From positions 29,470 to 93,469 of the forward strand of contig JAGAPR010000100.1 in assembly GCA_017623155.1 (NCBI GenBank): 64,000 bases of DNA, read 5' to 3'. The notes beneath the pieces were generated by a model. It made no database searches. It was not told the DNA's origin and saw nothing but the letters and a program-made list of their open reading frames with translations. Made by a program: the position numbers and the translations under genes. The DNA comes from Prevotella sp. (lineage in GTDB: Bacteria > Bacteroidota > Bacteroidia > Bacteroidales > Bacteroidaceae). Positions 53,793-62,600 of the stretch are shown piece after piece (positions within the stretch are counted from its first letter, which is position 1; each line of letters opens with the position of its first letter).

Positions 53793-54200
53793 ATGAGTTT
53801 AACAAACAATGGTTTTGTAAATTTTTGCCTCTCGGGGTTCGGTTTAGGAGCTACACCTGCAAGAGCGTTGGGTATTGCGATTTTGGTGGTATGTTTTGGA
53901 TTTATCGTTGCTTACTATGTACTGAAGTTCTTGTTCAATTTGATAATGAAATTCAGAGGTAAGCCGATACCCGATTTCAAGGAGGGACCTTACTGTATAG
54001 AGATTGCCGACGCGGGAACTACGCCCGATGTTTTGTTTGAACAGATGCTTCATATCACCGGTTACGACTCGTCGTTGGCAAAGAAAGTTATAAACAATAC
54101 ACCGGCTATCGCCATCCGCGGACTTGACAATGAAGCAGCCGAAGACTTCAAGACTATTCTCGAGGCAAAGGGAGCCAAGGTGAATATTGTCAAGAGATGA
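53793..54200 (+). CDS. Membrane-anchored protein with ribosomal L7/L12 C-terminal-like domain
   Basis: 135 residues. A hydrophobic segment at about 25-49 (ALGIAILVVCFGFIVAYYVL) anchors a C-terminal domain whose end (SSLAKKVINNTPAIAIRGLDN, then EAAEDFKTILEAKGAKVNIVKR) follows the pattern of the L7/L12 C-terminal domain: a helix with conserved K and V, the PxxI turn, the helix with AExxKxxLExxGAKV, and a final strand. In L7/L12 that domain recruits translation GTPases. Here it is on the membrane and apart from any ribosomal operon. It is the second gene after a polytopic membrane protein (36-bp gap). Homology is inferred from pattern only. Confidence 0.6.
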   Translation: MSLTNNGFVNFCLSGFGLGATPARALGIAILVVCFGFIVAYYVLKFLFNLIMKFRGKPIPDFKEGPYCIEIADAGTTPDVLFEQMLHITGYDSSLAKKVINNTPAIAIRGLDNEAAEDFKTILEAKGAKVNIVKR

Positions 54201-54239
54201 TATATAGACAACGGTATAAAGAATTAGGTAAATAAACGA

Positions 54240-54288
54240 AAACCGCCCCGGCTTGATGTCATTGATGACATAAAAGTTGGGGCGGTTT
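54240..54288. terminator. Terminator between the L7/L12-like gene and pepD
   Basis: AAACCGCCCC (54240-54249) pairs with GGGGCGGTTT (54279-54288); the loop holds a second small stem, GATGTCAT/ATGACAT. AT-rich flanks, but a short T-run only. Confidence 0.7.
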
Positions 54289-54371
54289 ATTTGTTTTGTC
54301 ATTGCGTGGCAAACTGTAACGGATGATATCCCGTGTAGTTCAGCTACGCTTTTATATATAGGCGAAGATGC

Positions 54372-55832
54372 TTATTTCGCCGGAATTTCTTTTAAAGCCT
54401 TTTTAAGCAGTTCGTAGAACGGTGTCACCGTCTCAATGAGAGCGCGCTCGCTTGTAGTATGCGGAGAGCGCATTGTCGGCCCCATAGATACTACATCAAG
54501 GTGAGGATACTTTCCGAGGATTATCGAGCACTCCAATCCGGCGTGGTCGACCTGTACAATTCCGTCAGTGCCGTTCTGCTCCTTGTAGGTGCGCAGCAGC
54601 AGATTAAGTATTTCACTGTTCGGGTTCGGGTCCCAGCCGCCGTAACTTCCGGCTGTTTCAACCTTCATTCCTGCCATGTTGAAGCAACTTTCAAGCATCG
54701 TAGTCACATAGTCTTTCATGTCTTCGCGAGCACTGCGCGGAAGTGCTTTTATGAGTGCTTTTCCGTCCTCAATGTCGATAATGGCGAGATTGCTCGATGT
54801 TTCCACGACATCGGGATAGGCCGGTATCATTCGGATTACACCATCGTGACATGCGTAGATGGCGTTCACGAGGTTATCTTGTATCTCTACCGGTACTTCC
54901 GTTTTCGGGGTCTCTACATCTTCCGCATAGAATTCTATTCCGCTTTCGATACCCTTGTATTCGTCGATGAAATCTTCTTTCCAGTCTTCCACAAGTTCTT
55001 TCAATGCCTCAACGTTTTCTTTCGGCAGTGTGAGCACGACCTCTGCTTTGAACGGTATGGCGTTGCGCATGTTGCCGCCGTGCCATGACGCGAGTCTTGC
55101 TTCGCACTCGGCGATAGCTTCTCTTACAAAGCGCACCATCAGTTTGTTGGCATTTCCACGGCCTTCATGTATCTCAAGGCCGGAATGTCCGCCTTTGAGT
55201 CCTTTCAATGTTATGCGTACAGCCGCGTCGTCAGCATCAGTATCGGCTTCTTTGTAGTCGAGTGTTGCCGTTACATTGATGCCGCCAGCGCTTCCGATTA
55301 CAAACTTACCCCATGTTTCGGAGTCGAGGTTTATGAGAATGTCTCCTTTCAGCTCGCCTTCCGGCAGGTCATTGGCACCATACATACCGGTTTCTTCGTC
55401 GGCTGTAATCAGTGCTTCTATTGGTCCGTGTGTCAGCGTCTTGTCTTCCATAATTGCCATTATCGCAGCCACGCCGAGTCCGTTGTCGGCTCCGAGTGTC
55501 GTTCCTTTGGCTTTCACCCAACCGTCTTCGATGTATGTTTCGATGGGATCGGTTTCAAAGTTGTGTGTGCTTTCGGGAGATTTCTGCGGCACCATGTCCA
55601 TGTGTGCTTGCAGTATTACGCCTTTCTTGTTTTCCATTCCGGCCGTGGCAGGCTTGCGCATAACAATGTTTTGAGCCGGATCTTTGAATGCTTCCACTCC
55701 TGCTTTTTGGGCAAAGTCGAGCAGGAATTGTTGTACTTGCGATAGATGTCCCGACGGGCGCGGCACTTTTGTGAGTGCGTCGAAGTTGCGCCATACACAT
55801 TCGGGATTTAGGTTCTTAATCTCTGTTGTCAT
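54372..55832 (-). CDS. pepD: Aminoacyl-histidine dipeptidase (M20 family)
   Basis: 486 residues, the PepD size. M20 metallopeptidase motifs: LQAHMDMVPQK (metal-binding His with catalytic Asp), TLGADNGLGVAAIMAI, TADEETGMYGA with the catalytic glutamate, NLDSETWG, and a C-terminal SPHTTSERALIET with the last metal ligand. It hydrolyses Xaa-His dipeptides such as carnosine-like substrates in the cytoplasm. It begins 12 bp after the flippase-like gene, so it is in the same transcript with a promoter at 56900-56930. Confidence 0.94.
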   Translation of the reverse strand: MTTEIKNLNPECVWRNFDALTKVPRPSGHLSQVQQFLLDFAQKAGVEAFKDPAQNIVMRKPATAGMENKKGVILQAHMDMVPQKSPESTHNFETDPIETYIEDGWVKAKGTTLGADNGLGVAAIMAIMEDKTLTHGPIEALITADEETGMYGANDLPEGELKGDILINLDSETWGKFVIGSAGGINVTATLDYKEADTDADDAAVRITLKGLKGGHSGLEIHEGRGNANKLMVRFVREAIAECEARLASWHGGNMRNAIPFKAEVVLTLPKENVEALKELVEDWKEDFIDEYKGIESGIEFYAEDVETPKTEVPVEIQDNLVNAIYACHDGVIRMIPAYPDVVETSSNLAIIDIEDGKALIKALPRSAREDMKDYVTTMLESCFNMAGMKVETAGSYGGWDPNPNSEILNLLLRTYKEQNGTDGIVQVDHAGLECSIILGKYPHLDVVSMGPTMRSPHTTSERALIETVTPFYELLKKALKEIPAK

Positions 55833-55844
55833 AATAGTATTGTT

Positions 55845-56891
55845 TTAGAAATGTTGTTTTTGGTTATCTATGCCGTTTCTTTGTGTGTCAGGTTGCGTTT
55901 CTTTTCTTGTGCTACCTGTAAACGAGAGTGCGGCCCATGCCCAAACACCGAGTGCTATTACCAGCATTGTTTGCACGGTATGTACTATGAGCACGAAATA
56001 TAGGGCGTCCGATTCGGCCACTCCGTATAGTATCAGCATCGTCTTTACTGCAAAATGCCAAGGACCGGCACCGTTGGGTGTCGGCACTATCACTGCTATG
56101 CTGCCCACAACGAATGTTACCAAGGCACAGGCAAGGCCAAGGTCTTTGGTAAAGTCGAAACAGAAGAATGTGAGATAGTAGTGCAGGAAATAGCTTGCCC
56201 AGATACCGATGGTAAGCAGGATGAAGAGGGGGATGTTGCGAATATCTTTTAGTGACAGTACTCCTTGCCATATTCCGCCGAGTGTGGTCTTTACCTTGTT
56301 ATAGATAGACAGCTTTTTCAATAATACGTGCAACAACCAAATGGCGGCTATGCCACAAACGGCTGTCACGGCATAGCCTGCGGCTGAGAAGTGGCTCAGT
56401 ACAGAATCTATACTCGTTCCGGTTTCATCAAAAAAAGTGTTGAATACATTTAATTGGAAAAGCAGTGTCATCCCGCATACACACATCACTACAAGTGAAT
56501 CTATTGCACGTTCTGTAACAACAGTGCCAAGGGCTTTCGCAAAAGACACTCCGTCGTATCTTTTCAGTATACCGCAACGTGTGAACTCTCCCACGCGCGG
56601 CACGAGAAGGCTCGCTGCGTATGATATGAATACCGAGTTTACGCATGTGCCCATTCTCGGATGCTCGCCGATGGGGTTGAGTGTCTGCCGCCATCGCCAT
56701 CCGCGAAACGCTTGCGCGGAGATACCAAAGGGGAAAGAAAGTAGCATCCATGTCCAATTCATTTCCTCTGCCATGAACCGACTGATACTTTTGAAGTCGA
56801 AATCACGATACATCCAAAATAGTATGGCTCCACCAAGTATTAATGGTAGCAATACCTTGATTATAATATTTGTAATCTTCCTGATTTCCAT
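55845..56891 (-). CDS. Lysylphosphatidylglycerol-synthase TM-region-like flippase (UPF0104/AglD)
   Basis: 348 residues with about eight membrane helices. It carries the family pattern GWRWRQTLNPIG after the second helix, SYAASLLVPRVGEFTRCGILKRYDGVSFAKALGTVVTERAID (R-x-G-E-x-x-R with the later T-E-R), and IAVIVPTPNGAGPWHFAV. These are shared by the integral flippase domain of MprF and by AglD-like proteins. It probably moves a lipid or lipid-linked sugar across the inner membrane. It lacks the synthase domain of MprF. It heads the transcript with pepD and is divergent from rsmA. Substrate unknown. Confidence 0.85.
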   Translation of the reverse strand: MEIRKITNIIIKVLLPLILGGAILFWMYRDFDFKSISRFMAEEMNWTWMLLSFPFGISAQAFRGWRWRQTLNPIGEHPRMGTCVNSVFISYAASLLVPRVGEFTRCGILKRYDGVSFAKALGTVVTERAIDSLVVMCVCGMTLLFQLNVFNTFFDETGTSIDSVLSHFSAAGYAVTAVCGIAAIWLLHVLLKKLSIYNKVKTTLGGIWQGVLSLKDIRNIPLFILLTIGIWASYFLHYYLTFFCFDFTKDLGLACALVTFVVGSIAVIVPTPNGAGPWHFAVKTMLILYGVAESDALYFVLIVHTVQTMLVIALGVWAWAALSFTGSTRKETQPDTQRNGIDNQKQHF

Positions 56892-56899
56892 ATCATCTG

Positions 56900-56930
56900 C
56901 AAAAATACATTATTTTGGTGGGAAAACAAA
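56900..56930 (-). promoter_or_regulatory. Promoter of the flippase-pepD unit
   Basis: On the minus strand TTTG (56930 down to 56927) and TATTTTTG (56907 down to 56900), 19 bp apart, both perfect, 8 bp before the ATG at 56891. Confidence 0.8.
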
Positions 56931-56995
56931 GAAAAAAACATGTAAAGACGGCAATGTTATACTGTTCCTTAACTCCCTTTAACGCCGAAAACCTG

Positions 56996-57024
56996 TTTGA
57001 TTTGGATTTTAAGCATTACCTTTG
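56996..57024 (+). promoter_or_regulatory. Promoter of rsmA (near-leaderless)
   Basis: TTTG 56996-56999 and TACCTTTG 57017-57024, 17 bp apart. The ATG at 57034 is only 9 bp after the -7 element, so the mRNA is nearly leaderless; it also excludes the in-frame TTG at 57022 as a start. Confidence 0.75.
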
Positions 57025-57033
57025 CCGTTGAAT

Positions 57034-57849
57034 ATGAAACAAGTAAGACCAAAGAAAAACCTCGGTCAGCACTTTCTGACCGACTTGAACATTGCAAAGC
57101 GTATAGCAGATACGGTAGACGCATGCCCTGAAATCCCGGTGCTCGAAGTCGGTCCGGGTATGGGAGTGCTCACGCAATACCTTATGGAAAAGCCGCGAAC
57201 GGTGAAGGTTGTGGAGATAGATACCGAGTCGGTGGAGTATTTGTATGCCAAATTCCCGCGTCTGAAGGACAATATAATAGGTGAAGATTTTTTACGAATG
57301 GATCTCGGCAAGTTGTTCGATGGGCATCCTTTTGTACTTACAGGTAACTATCCGTATGATATTTCGTCGCAGATATTCTTTAAAATGCTCGACAATAAAG
57401 AACTTATACCGTGTTGCACAGGTATGATACAACGTGAAGTCGCATTGCGAATGGCATCGGCTCCCGGCTGCAAGGCATACGGAATTCTGAGCGTTCTTAC
57501 GCAGGCTTGGTATGATGTGGAATATCTTTTTACGGTTGATGAGAATGTTTTTAATCCTCCTCCAAAGGTGAAGAGTGCAGTAATACGCATGACACGAAAC
57601 AATGTGACAAGCCTTGGGTGCGATGAGCAATTGTTCAAGCGTGTCGTGAAGACGGTTTTCAATCAACGCAGAAAGATGCTCCGTGTCAGTTTGAAGCAGG
57701 TATTCCCGTCAGGAACCGTCTCTCCCGATTTCTTCGAACATGATATAATGACTCTTCGCCCCGAGCAACTCTCGATAGAACGATTTGTAGAACTGACAAA
57801 CCTCGTGGCCGAACGATTGAAAGATAATGATGGAGTGGGGGAGAGATAG
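57034..57849 (+). CDS. rsmA: 16S rRNA (adenine(1518)-N6/adenine(1519)-N6)-dimethyltransferase
   Basis: 271 residues. KsgA/RsmA signatures: RPKKNLGQHFLTDLNIAKRI, the SAM-binding VLEVGPGMGVLTQYL, and the catalytic LTGNYPYDISSQIFFK (NYPY form of the N-L-P-Y motif). The C-terminal domain with FNQRRKMLRVSLKQ binds rRNA. It dimethylates two adjacent adenosines in the 3' helix of 16S rRNA during 30S maturation. The start is set by the -7 element 9 bp upstream. Confidence 0.96.
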   Translation: MKQVRPKKNLGQHFLTDLNIAKRIADTVDACPEIPVLEVGPGMGVLTQYLMEKPRTVKVVEIDTESVEYLYAKFPRLKDNIIGEDFLRMDLGKLFDGHPFVLTGNYPYDISSQIFFKMLDNKELIPCCTGMIQREVALRMASAPGCKAYGILSVLTQAWYDVEYLFTVDENVFNPPPKVKSAVIRMTRNNVTSLGCDEQLFKRVVKTVFNQRRKMLRVSLKQVFPSGTVSPDFFEHDIMTLRPEQLSIERFVELTNLVAERLKDNDGVGER

Positions 57850-57866
57850 AATGAAATGACCGGTTA

Positions 57867-58955
57867 TTATTTCTTGTAGAATTCTTCATATTTACGTGCT
57901 ACACCAACGTATTCATGGTGTCGTTTGATATACTCGATGCTTTGTCTTTTCAGTTCCGGAATATGTTCAGGGTGTAAAACGAGTTTTTCCAATTCGTTGT
58001 AAACACTTTCGTATGTCGGTTCAACATTTATGATGGGTCGCAATTCTTTTTCATTTATAATTTCATAGTTTTCTTCTTCGCCGCCGCCAATACATATAAT
58101 TCCTTTCGACATGGCAAGCAGTGAGTTCATGGATGGCGTGTAACTATACAACTGATCGAGTATCGCATCGCTGCTATTCATCATTTTTTCGTATTGGGCA
58201 AACGGTATGGACTCTGCAATATTCAGCTTGACCATATCCGGATATCGTTTTGTTATATCCTTGGCGGCTTGCAGCATAATGTCCGTTCCCTTATACTCAC
58301 TGCGGGTTTTATTTATTCCGATGAACAGATTTAATGGTTTGCGGGCATTTATCGCCGGCGTTTTATCGGGCAATCGGATGGGAAAAGGAATGTAAACAGT
58401 CTTTTCGGGAAAAACGATATTATAACAAGTCCAGTACTCATACAGTCCGGTTATTATTCCGTCACAGTCTTCGGCGATATATTTGTTAAGCCGTTCTTTT
58501 GCTGTTCCATGCCAATCGGCCACCTCTTTCAGTGCGTCACGGTTTGTTCGCAATTCATTTCCGATATTGAAATCACTGTATCGTAACGGCTTTTGGGTGC
58601 GACATGTGTTTACCCAATACCAATCCATTCCAAAACCACCAAGAAAAATTTTGCCGTTATGTCTTCTGAGATAATTATACAGGCTGAAAATCCGTTCGGC
58701 TTTGAGTTCCACAAACATTGGGTTGATAAGTTGAACGACATCATATCCGCGCAGTTTCGGCAGTATGGAACAAATTTTTGCCATGAGCAAGAGGCCACCG
58801 AGCTTTCCCGGTCGGCGTGCAAGTGAGATATCACGGGGATAATCTTTCCAAAAATCGCCATTGGAAACAACTGTCACTTCATGTCCCAATATTCTAAGAC
58901 CGACGGCCAATGTGGCGTGAACATTACTATATTCGCCTAATAATAGGATTTTCAT
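57867..58955 (-). CDS. Glycosyltransferase, GT-B fold (family 4-like)
   Basis: 362 residues. The N-terminus MKILLLGEYSNVHATLAVGLRILGHEVTVVSNG is a GT-B type first strand with the glycine loop. The C-terminal half has GIICIGGGEEENYEIINEKELRPIINV, which resembles the donor-binding region of family 4 enzymes. It should add a sugar to a lipid-linked or polysaccharide acceptor at the cytoplasmic face. Its convergent neighbour rsmA ends 17 bp away, and it is the last gene of the minus-strand part of the polysaccharide cluster. Donor and acceptor unknown. Confidence 0.75.
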   Translation of the reverse strand: MKILLLGEYSNVHATLAVGLRILGHEVTVVSNGDFWKDYPRDISLARRPGKLGGLLLMAKICSILPKLRGYDVVQLINPMFVELKAERIFSLYNYLRRHNGKIFLGGFGMDWYWVNTCRTQKPLRYSDFNIGNELRTNRDALKEVADWHGTAKERLNKYIAEDCDGIITGLYEYWTCYNIVFPEKTVYIPFPIRLPDKTPAINARKPLNLFIGINKTRSEYKGTDIMLQAAKDITKRYPDMVKLNIAESIPFAQYEKMMNSSDAILDQLYSYTPSMNSLLAMSKGIICIGGGEEENYEIINEKELRPIINVEPTYESVYNELEKLVLHPEHIPELKRQSIEYIKRHHEYVGVARKYEEFYKK

Positions 58956-59082
58956 AATTGTTGTTTTATAGTGAAATATGAAAACTTTACAGTATTGTCT
59001 CTATTTGCTTTGGTGAAGCATTACTCATATTTGTATATGTAAAGATAATCAGATACTTATATAAAATCATATTATATATACT

Positions 59083-60117
59083 TTAACTCTCTTTTCTCAG
59101 TAGCGGAAGTGTATGTATAAGGATATTTAATCCGATTTTATTGGCTGTCATTTTGCGAAACCATTGATACTTTTGGGTGTATCCCCTGTCCGGTAACGGG
59201 AACAGTCCTTCGGCCCTTAATTGCTCGATACGCTCGTTTATTTGTTCACGTTTCATTCCGAGTACAATGATATTATAAATGTAATCCATCGTTAGTTGGG
59301 CCACGCGGCGTTGCATCGCGAGCCTGTCCACACTTGGCAGTGTATCCGCAAATGTGTTGAGGCGTTGTATTACAGTATGGATATCGTTTGTTCTGCGTTC
59401 TTTCCAGTCCGCACTTTTCTTGCTTGTGATAGACTCCGGGCGCGTACGATAAAAGTAAGCCTTGACCGGAAGGCTGTATATCTGCTCACATCTGACAATC
59501 AACTGTGGAGTAAACTCCTCGTCTTCATGTACGATACCCGTTGTAAAACGGAGAGTCATCAGCACATTTTTTTTGAAAAGATATCCGCACGCAGTTGCCT
59601 TAATATTGTTTTTCAGCATGAATTCGGTACCTGTCATGGGACCATACGTGTCGTAATATCCGTCATTATCCTTTCTTTTGATTTTAAAATCATTTTTGAC
59701 GTGTGCGTTCTCGTGTCTTTGGCGTGTAAATTCGAACATTATCATGTCCGGTTCTTTGAGCTTTGCCAATTCAATGCAGTGTCCGTATGCCGATGGTATA
59801 AGACAGTCATCGCCATCAATAAACTGTATATATATGCCGGAGGCCATGCGTATGCCCGTATTTCGCGCATCGCTCAGTCCTCCGTTGGCTTTCCTTATGA
59901 ATATTATGTCGTTGCCGTAATCGCTTATATCGTCCATAATGCAATTGTTTGAGCCGTCGTCAATAACGATAATCTCGCGCTCATAATTGTCAAGTGGCAA
60001 CAGTAGAACACTCTCGATACACTCTTTGAGCATCTCGACAGGGAGATTATAGTACGGGATTACGAAACTGATTAGCGGCTTACGCTTATCTTTTTCATTA
60101 CTCTGAATAGTTTGCAT
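59083..60117 (-). CDS. Family 2 glycosyltransferase
   Basis: 344 residues from ATG 60117. A GT-A core is clear: ISFVIPYYNLPVEMLKECIESVL, EIIVIDDGSNN, ANGGLSDARNTGIRMASG and the metal-binding FIDGDDCL. I start at 60117 because the in-frame extension to 60237 is basic, lies within the upstream glycosyltransferase gene (whose stop is at 60072) and lacks GT features; the two genes then overlap by 46 bp. It adds one sugar to a growing oligosaccharide. It works with the neighbouring GT2 and GT4-like genes. Confidence 0.82.
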   Translation of the reverse strand: MQTIQSNEKDKRKPLISFVIPYYNLPVEMLKECIESVLLLPLDNYEREIIVIDDGSNNCIMDDISDYGNDIIFIRKANGGLSDARNTGIRMASGIYIQFIDGDDCLIPSAYGHCIELAKLKEPDMIMFEFTRQRHENAHVKNDFKIKRKDNDGYYDTYGPMTGTEFMLKNNIKATACGYLFKKNVLMTLRFTTGIVHEDEEFTPQLIVRCEQIYSLPVKAYFYRTRPESITSKKSADWKERRTNDIHTVIQRLNTFADTLPSVDRLAMQRRVAQLTMDYIYNIIVLGMKREQINERIEQLRAEGLFPLPDRGYTQKYQWFRKMTANKIGLNILIHTLPLLRKES

Positions 60118-60998
60118 AGTGTCTTTATTCCCAATATATTTATTGCTGCCGCTTTGTATTTTGTTTTTGTCGGCATATCTCTGAAATTCTTTATTTTTAC
60201 GTCTCTGAGTATGGGCTTGCATCCGGTGAGCTCGCACAGGCTCAGTTGTATGTTTGCCACTTGCATGTAATATTTGTCAAACCCCGGGATGTCGGCAAAC
60301 GAATACATTATACCGGTATGTGCCTGAAGCAGCATTTGGAGTCCGTTTGCGCCGGAAGTGTTTGTTATTCCGTTCGGATTATGGCAGTACATATACAGTC
60401 CGCGGTCTGTCGTGGCGATTGTTTTGGCTTTTGCCATGATTTTCGGCAGTGTGTAAACATCTTCAAAAATCTTGCCTTTGGGAAACCTTACGCCATCGAA
60501 AAGCGAGCGGCGGTATATCTTGTTCCATGCGTATGTATGGGAGTAGGCTTCTCCATGTATCCAATAGCTTGCGGTATTGTGATATGTCATGCATCCGGGA
60601 TTGAAAACTTTTCCTTTCGGAGAGCCGTAATAAAGGTAGGCAGGATATTCCAATATGTCGAAATCCCTGTTGGCTTCCATTGTTCCCATTACTTGTATGA
60701 AAGTGTCTTTGCCTAAGAAATCATCCGAATCGACAAAAGTGATATATTCTCCGCAAGCAATGTCGAGGCCGGCATTGCGCGCATCGCTCAGTCCGCCGTT
60801 GGTTTTATGGATAACTTTTATCCGGCAATCTTTGCCTGCCCACTTGTCGCATAGTCGCGGACAGTTGTCGGGCGATCCGTCGTCCACCAATATTATTTCC
60901 ATTCGGTCATAGTGTTGGCTTGTTATGCTGTCGACACATCTGTCGAGAGTGTCTTCAACTTTGTATACCGGAACTATAATACTGAGCTTTGTTTCCAT
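60072..60998 (-). CDS. Family 2 glycosyltransferase
   Basis: 308 residues from ATG 60998. GT-A motifs: LSIIVPVYKVEDTLDRCVDSI, EIILVDDGSPDNCP, TNGGLSDARNAGLDIACGEYITFVDSDDF (DxD). I reject the longer in-frame start at 61151 because a -7 element (TATTTTTG, 61016 down to 61009) lies just upstream of 60998 and the extra residues are hydrophobic and unlike the family. Its 3' end overlaps the next glycosyltransferase by 46 bp. The products probably extend the same surface oligosaccharide. Confidence 0.83.
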   Translation of the reverse strand: METKLSIIVPVYKVEDTLDRCVDSITSQHYDRMEIILVDDGSPDNCPRLCDKWAGKDCRIKVIHKTNGGLSDARNAGLDIACGEYITFVDSDDFLGKDTFIQVMGTMEANRDFDILEYPAYLYYGSPKGKVFNPGCMTYHNTASYWIHGEAYSHTYAWNKIYRRSLFDGVRFPKGKIFEDVYTLPKIMAKAKTIATTDRGLYMYCHNPNGITNTSGANGLQMLLQAHTGIMYSFADIPGFDKYYMQVANIQLSLCELTGCKPILRDVKIKNFRDMPTKTKYKAAAINILGIKTLCKLFRVMKKISVSR

Positions 60999-61008
60999 AT
61001 TTGTACTG

Positions 61009-61016
61009 CAAAAATA
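61009..61016 (-). promoter_or_regulatory. -7 promoter element of the minus-strand glycosyltransferases
   Basis: CAAAAATA on plus is TATTTTTG on minus, 10 bp before ATG 60998. No good TTTG -33. A divergent promoter for the flippase at 61116 was not identified. Confidence 0.45.
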
Positions 61017-61115
61017 CAATATTAATTTAAATATATCATTGCGAAAAACGGCTTTTTTTATAAAGTCATGCCAAAAGATGTAATAAAAACAGGATAATGC
61101 CCGTTTATTTATTTG

Positions 61116-62600
61116 ATGAGCGACACCGAGACAAAAGACAGTTATGGTCATGTGTTGAAATATACGGGAATATTCGGCGGAGTGCAGGGACTGAATATTC
61201 TTATGGGACTTGTGCGCAACAAGCTCGTGGCCGTTATTCTCGGTCCCTCCGGTATGGGACTGATGGCGTTGTTCAATTCCACGATAGCATTTATCTCACA
61301 AGCCACCAATCTCGGCATATCGTTCAGTGCGGTGAAGCATCTTTCCGAGGTTTTTGATAGTGGCGACATGGCGCGCATGGAGCATTTCATACGGGTGATA
61401 AGGGCTTGGTCGCTGCTTACCGCCTTATTCGGAATGTTTGTCTGTATGGCTGTCGGTCCGCTGTTTAGCGACTACACATTCTCTTGGGGCGACCATTCGT
61501 TGCATTTTATTCTCCTTGCCCCGGCCGTGGGGTTGCTTGCCGTCACCGGAGGCGAAACGGCTATTTTGAAGGCTGCGCGCCGTCTGCGACCGCTTGCCAT
61601 GATACAGATTTATTCCGTGTTTGCGTCGCTTGTCGTTTCCGTTCCTGTTTTCTTGATGTTCGGACAGGCCGGTATTGTGCCTGTTATTGTGTTGATGGCA
61701 TTCGCCAACATGGTTTTCACCGTGCTGTATTCCTATCGTTTCTTTCCGTTGCGCCTGCGTGGCTCGCGCGGGATATTGGGCGAGGGGATGCAGATGGTGC
61801 GGCTCGGAGTGGCTTTTGTGCTTGCCGGTATATTGGGGAGTGGCTCTGAAATCGTGATACGCTCATACCTGAATGTGTGCGGCGACCTTGATGTCGTCGG
61901 ACTGTATAATGCCGGCTTCATGTTGACAATCACCTATGCGGGCATGGTGTTCTCGGCCATGGAGACTGATTATTTCCCTCGTCTCTCGGCCGTTAATCAT
62001 GATGTTGAGGCTGTCAACACGACAGTCAACAGGCAGATAGAGGTTTCTGTGCTTTTGCTTTCTCCGATGCTTGCCCTTTTCATAATCGCGTTGCCGGTTC
62101 TTTTGCCGTTGCTTTACAGCGGGCGTTTTATTCCGGTGGTGGCTATGGCGCAAGTGGCAGTGTTTTCGATGTATCTGAAAGCCGTGTCGTTGCCGGTGGC
62201 ATACATTACTCTTTCAAAAGGCGATTCTGTCGCATATCTTATTCTCGAAGGCGTTTTTGACGTGGCACAGGTGCTTCTTGTCATGTTCGGTTATAATCAA
62301 TGGGGGCTTACCGGTACCGGTATAGCCTTGTCTTTGGCATATCTGCTCGACTTGATCATGATTGTTGTATATGCCCGCATCCGTTATCATTATGTGGTGT
62401 CGTCTCATGTTTGCCGCTATGTATTGTTGCAGTTGCCGCTCGGCATGGCGGCCTATGCCGTTACTTTTATCGCCGACAAATGGCTTTATTGGGCACTTGG
62501 ATTTTTTGTTTTTGCGGTCAGTGCCGTAGTTTCGCTGGGTATTTTATACAAGAAGACATCCCTTTGGAATAAGTTGAAACAAAAGTATTTGAGCAAATGA
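61116..62600 (+). CDS. Wzx-type O-antigen/polysaccharide flippase
   Basis: 494 residues from ATG 61116, 14 predicted membrane helices. LKYTGIFGGVQGLNILMGLVRNKLVAVILGPSGMGLMALFNS is the N-terminus of O-antigen translocases (MOP superfamily), distinct from the WzxC-like flippase at 13394. It should move an undecaprenyl-linked oligosaccharide to the periplasm. The next gene, a glycosyltransferase, starts inside its end (ATGA overlap at 62597), so translation is coupled. It is divergent from two GT2 genes, and all five genes from 57867 onward form a polysaccharide cluster without a visible polymerase. Confidence 0.87.
   Translation: MSDTETKDSYGHVLKYTGIFGGVQGLNILMGLVRNKLVAVILGPSGMGLMALFNSTIAFISQATNLGISFSAVKHLSEVFDSGDMARMEHFIRVIRAWSLLTALFGMFVCMAVGPLFSDYTFSWGDHSLHFILLAPAVGLLAVTGGETAILKAARRLRPLAMIQIYSVFASLVVSVPVFLMFGQAGIVPVIVLMAFANMVFTVLYSYRFFPLRLRGSRGILGEGMQMVRLGVAFVLAGILGSGSEIVIRSYLNVCGDLDVVGLYNAGFMLTITYAGMVFSAMETDYFPRLSAVNHDVEAVNTTVNRQIEVSVLLLSPMLALFIIALPVLLPLLYSGRFIPVVAMAQVAVFSMYLKAVSLPVAYITLSKGDSVAYLILEGVFDVAQVLLVMFGYNQWGLTGTGIALSLAYLLDLIMIVVYARIRYHYVVSSHVCRYVLLQLPLGMAAYAVTFIADKWLYWALGFFVFAVSAVVSLGILYKKTSLWNKLKQKYLSK

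Noticed and set aside
59296-59952. A 218-codon plus-strand frame within the glycosyltransferase at 59083-60117
   Set aside because: Antisense to a gene with clear GT2 motifs; its composition is Cys/His-rich with no family pattern.
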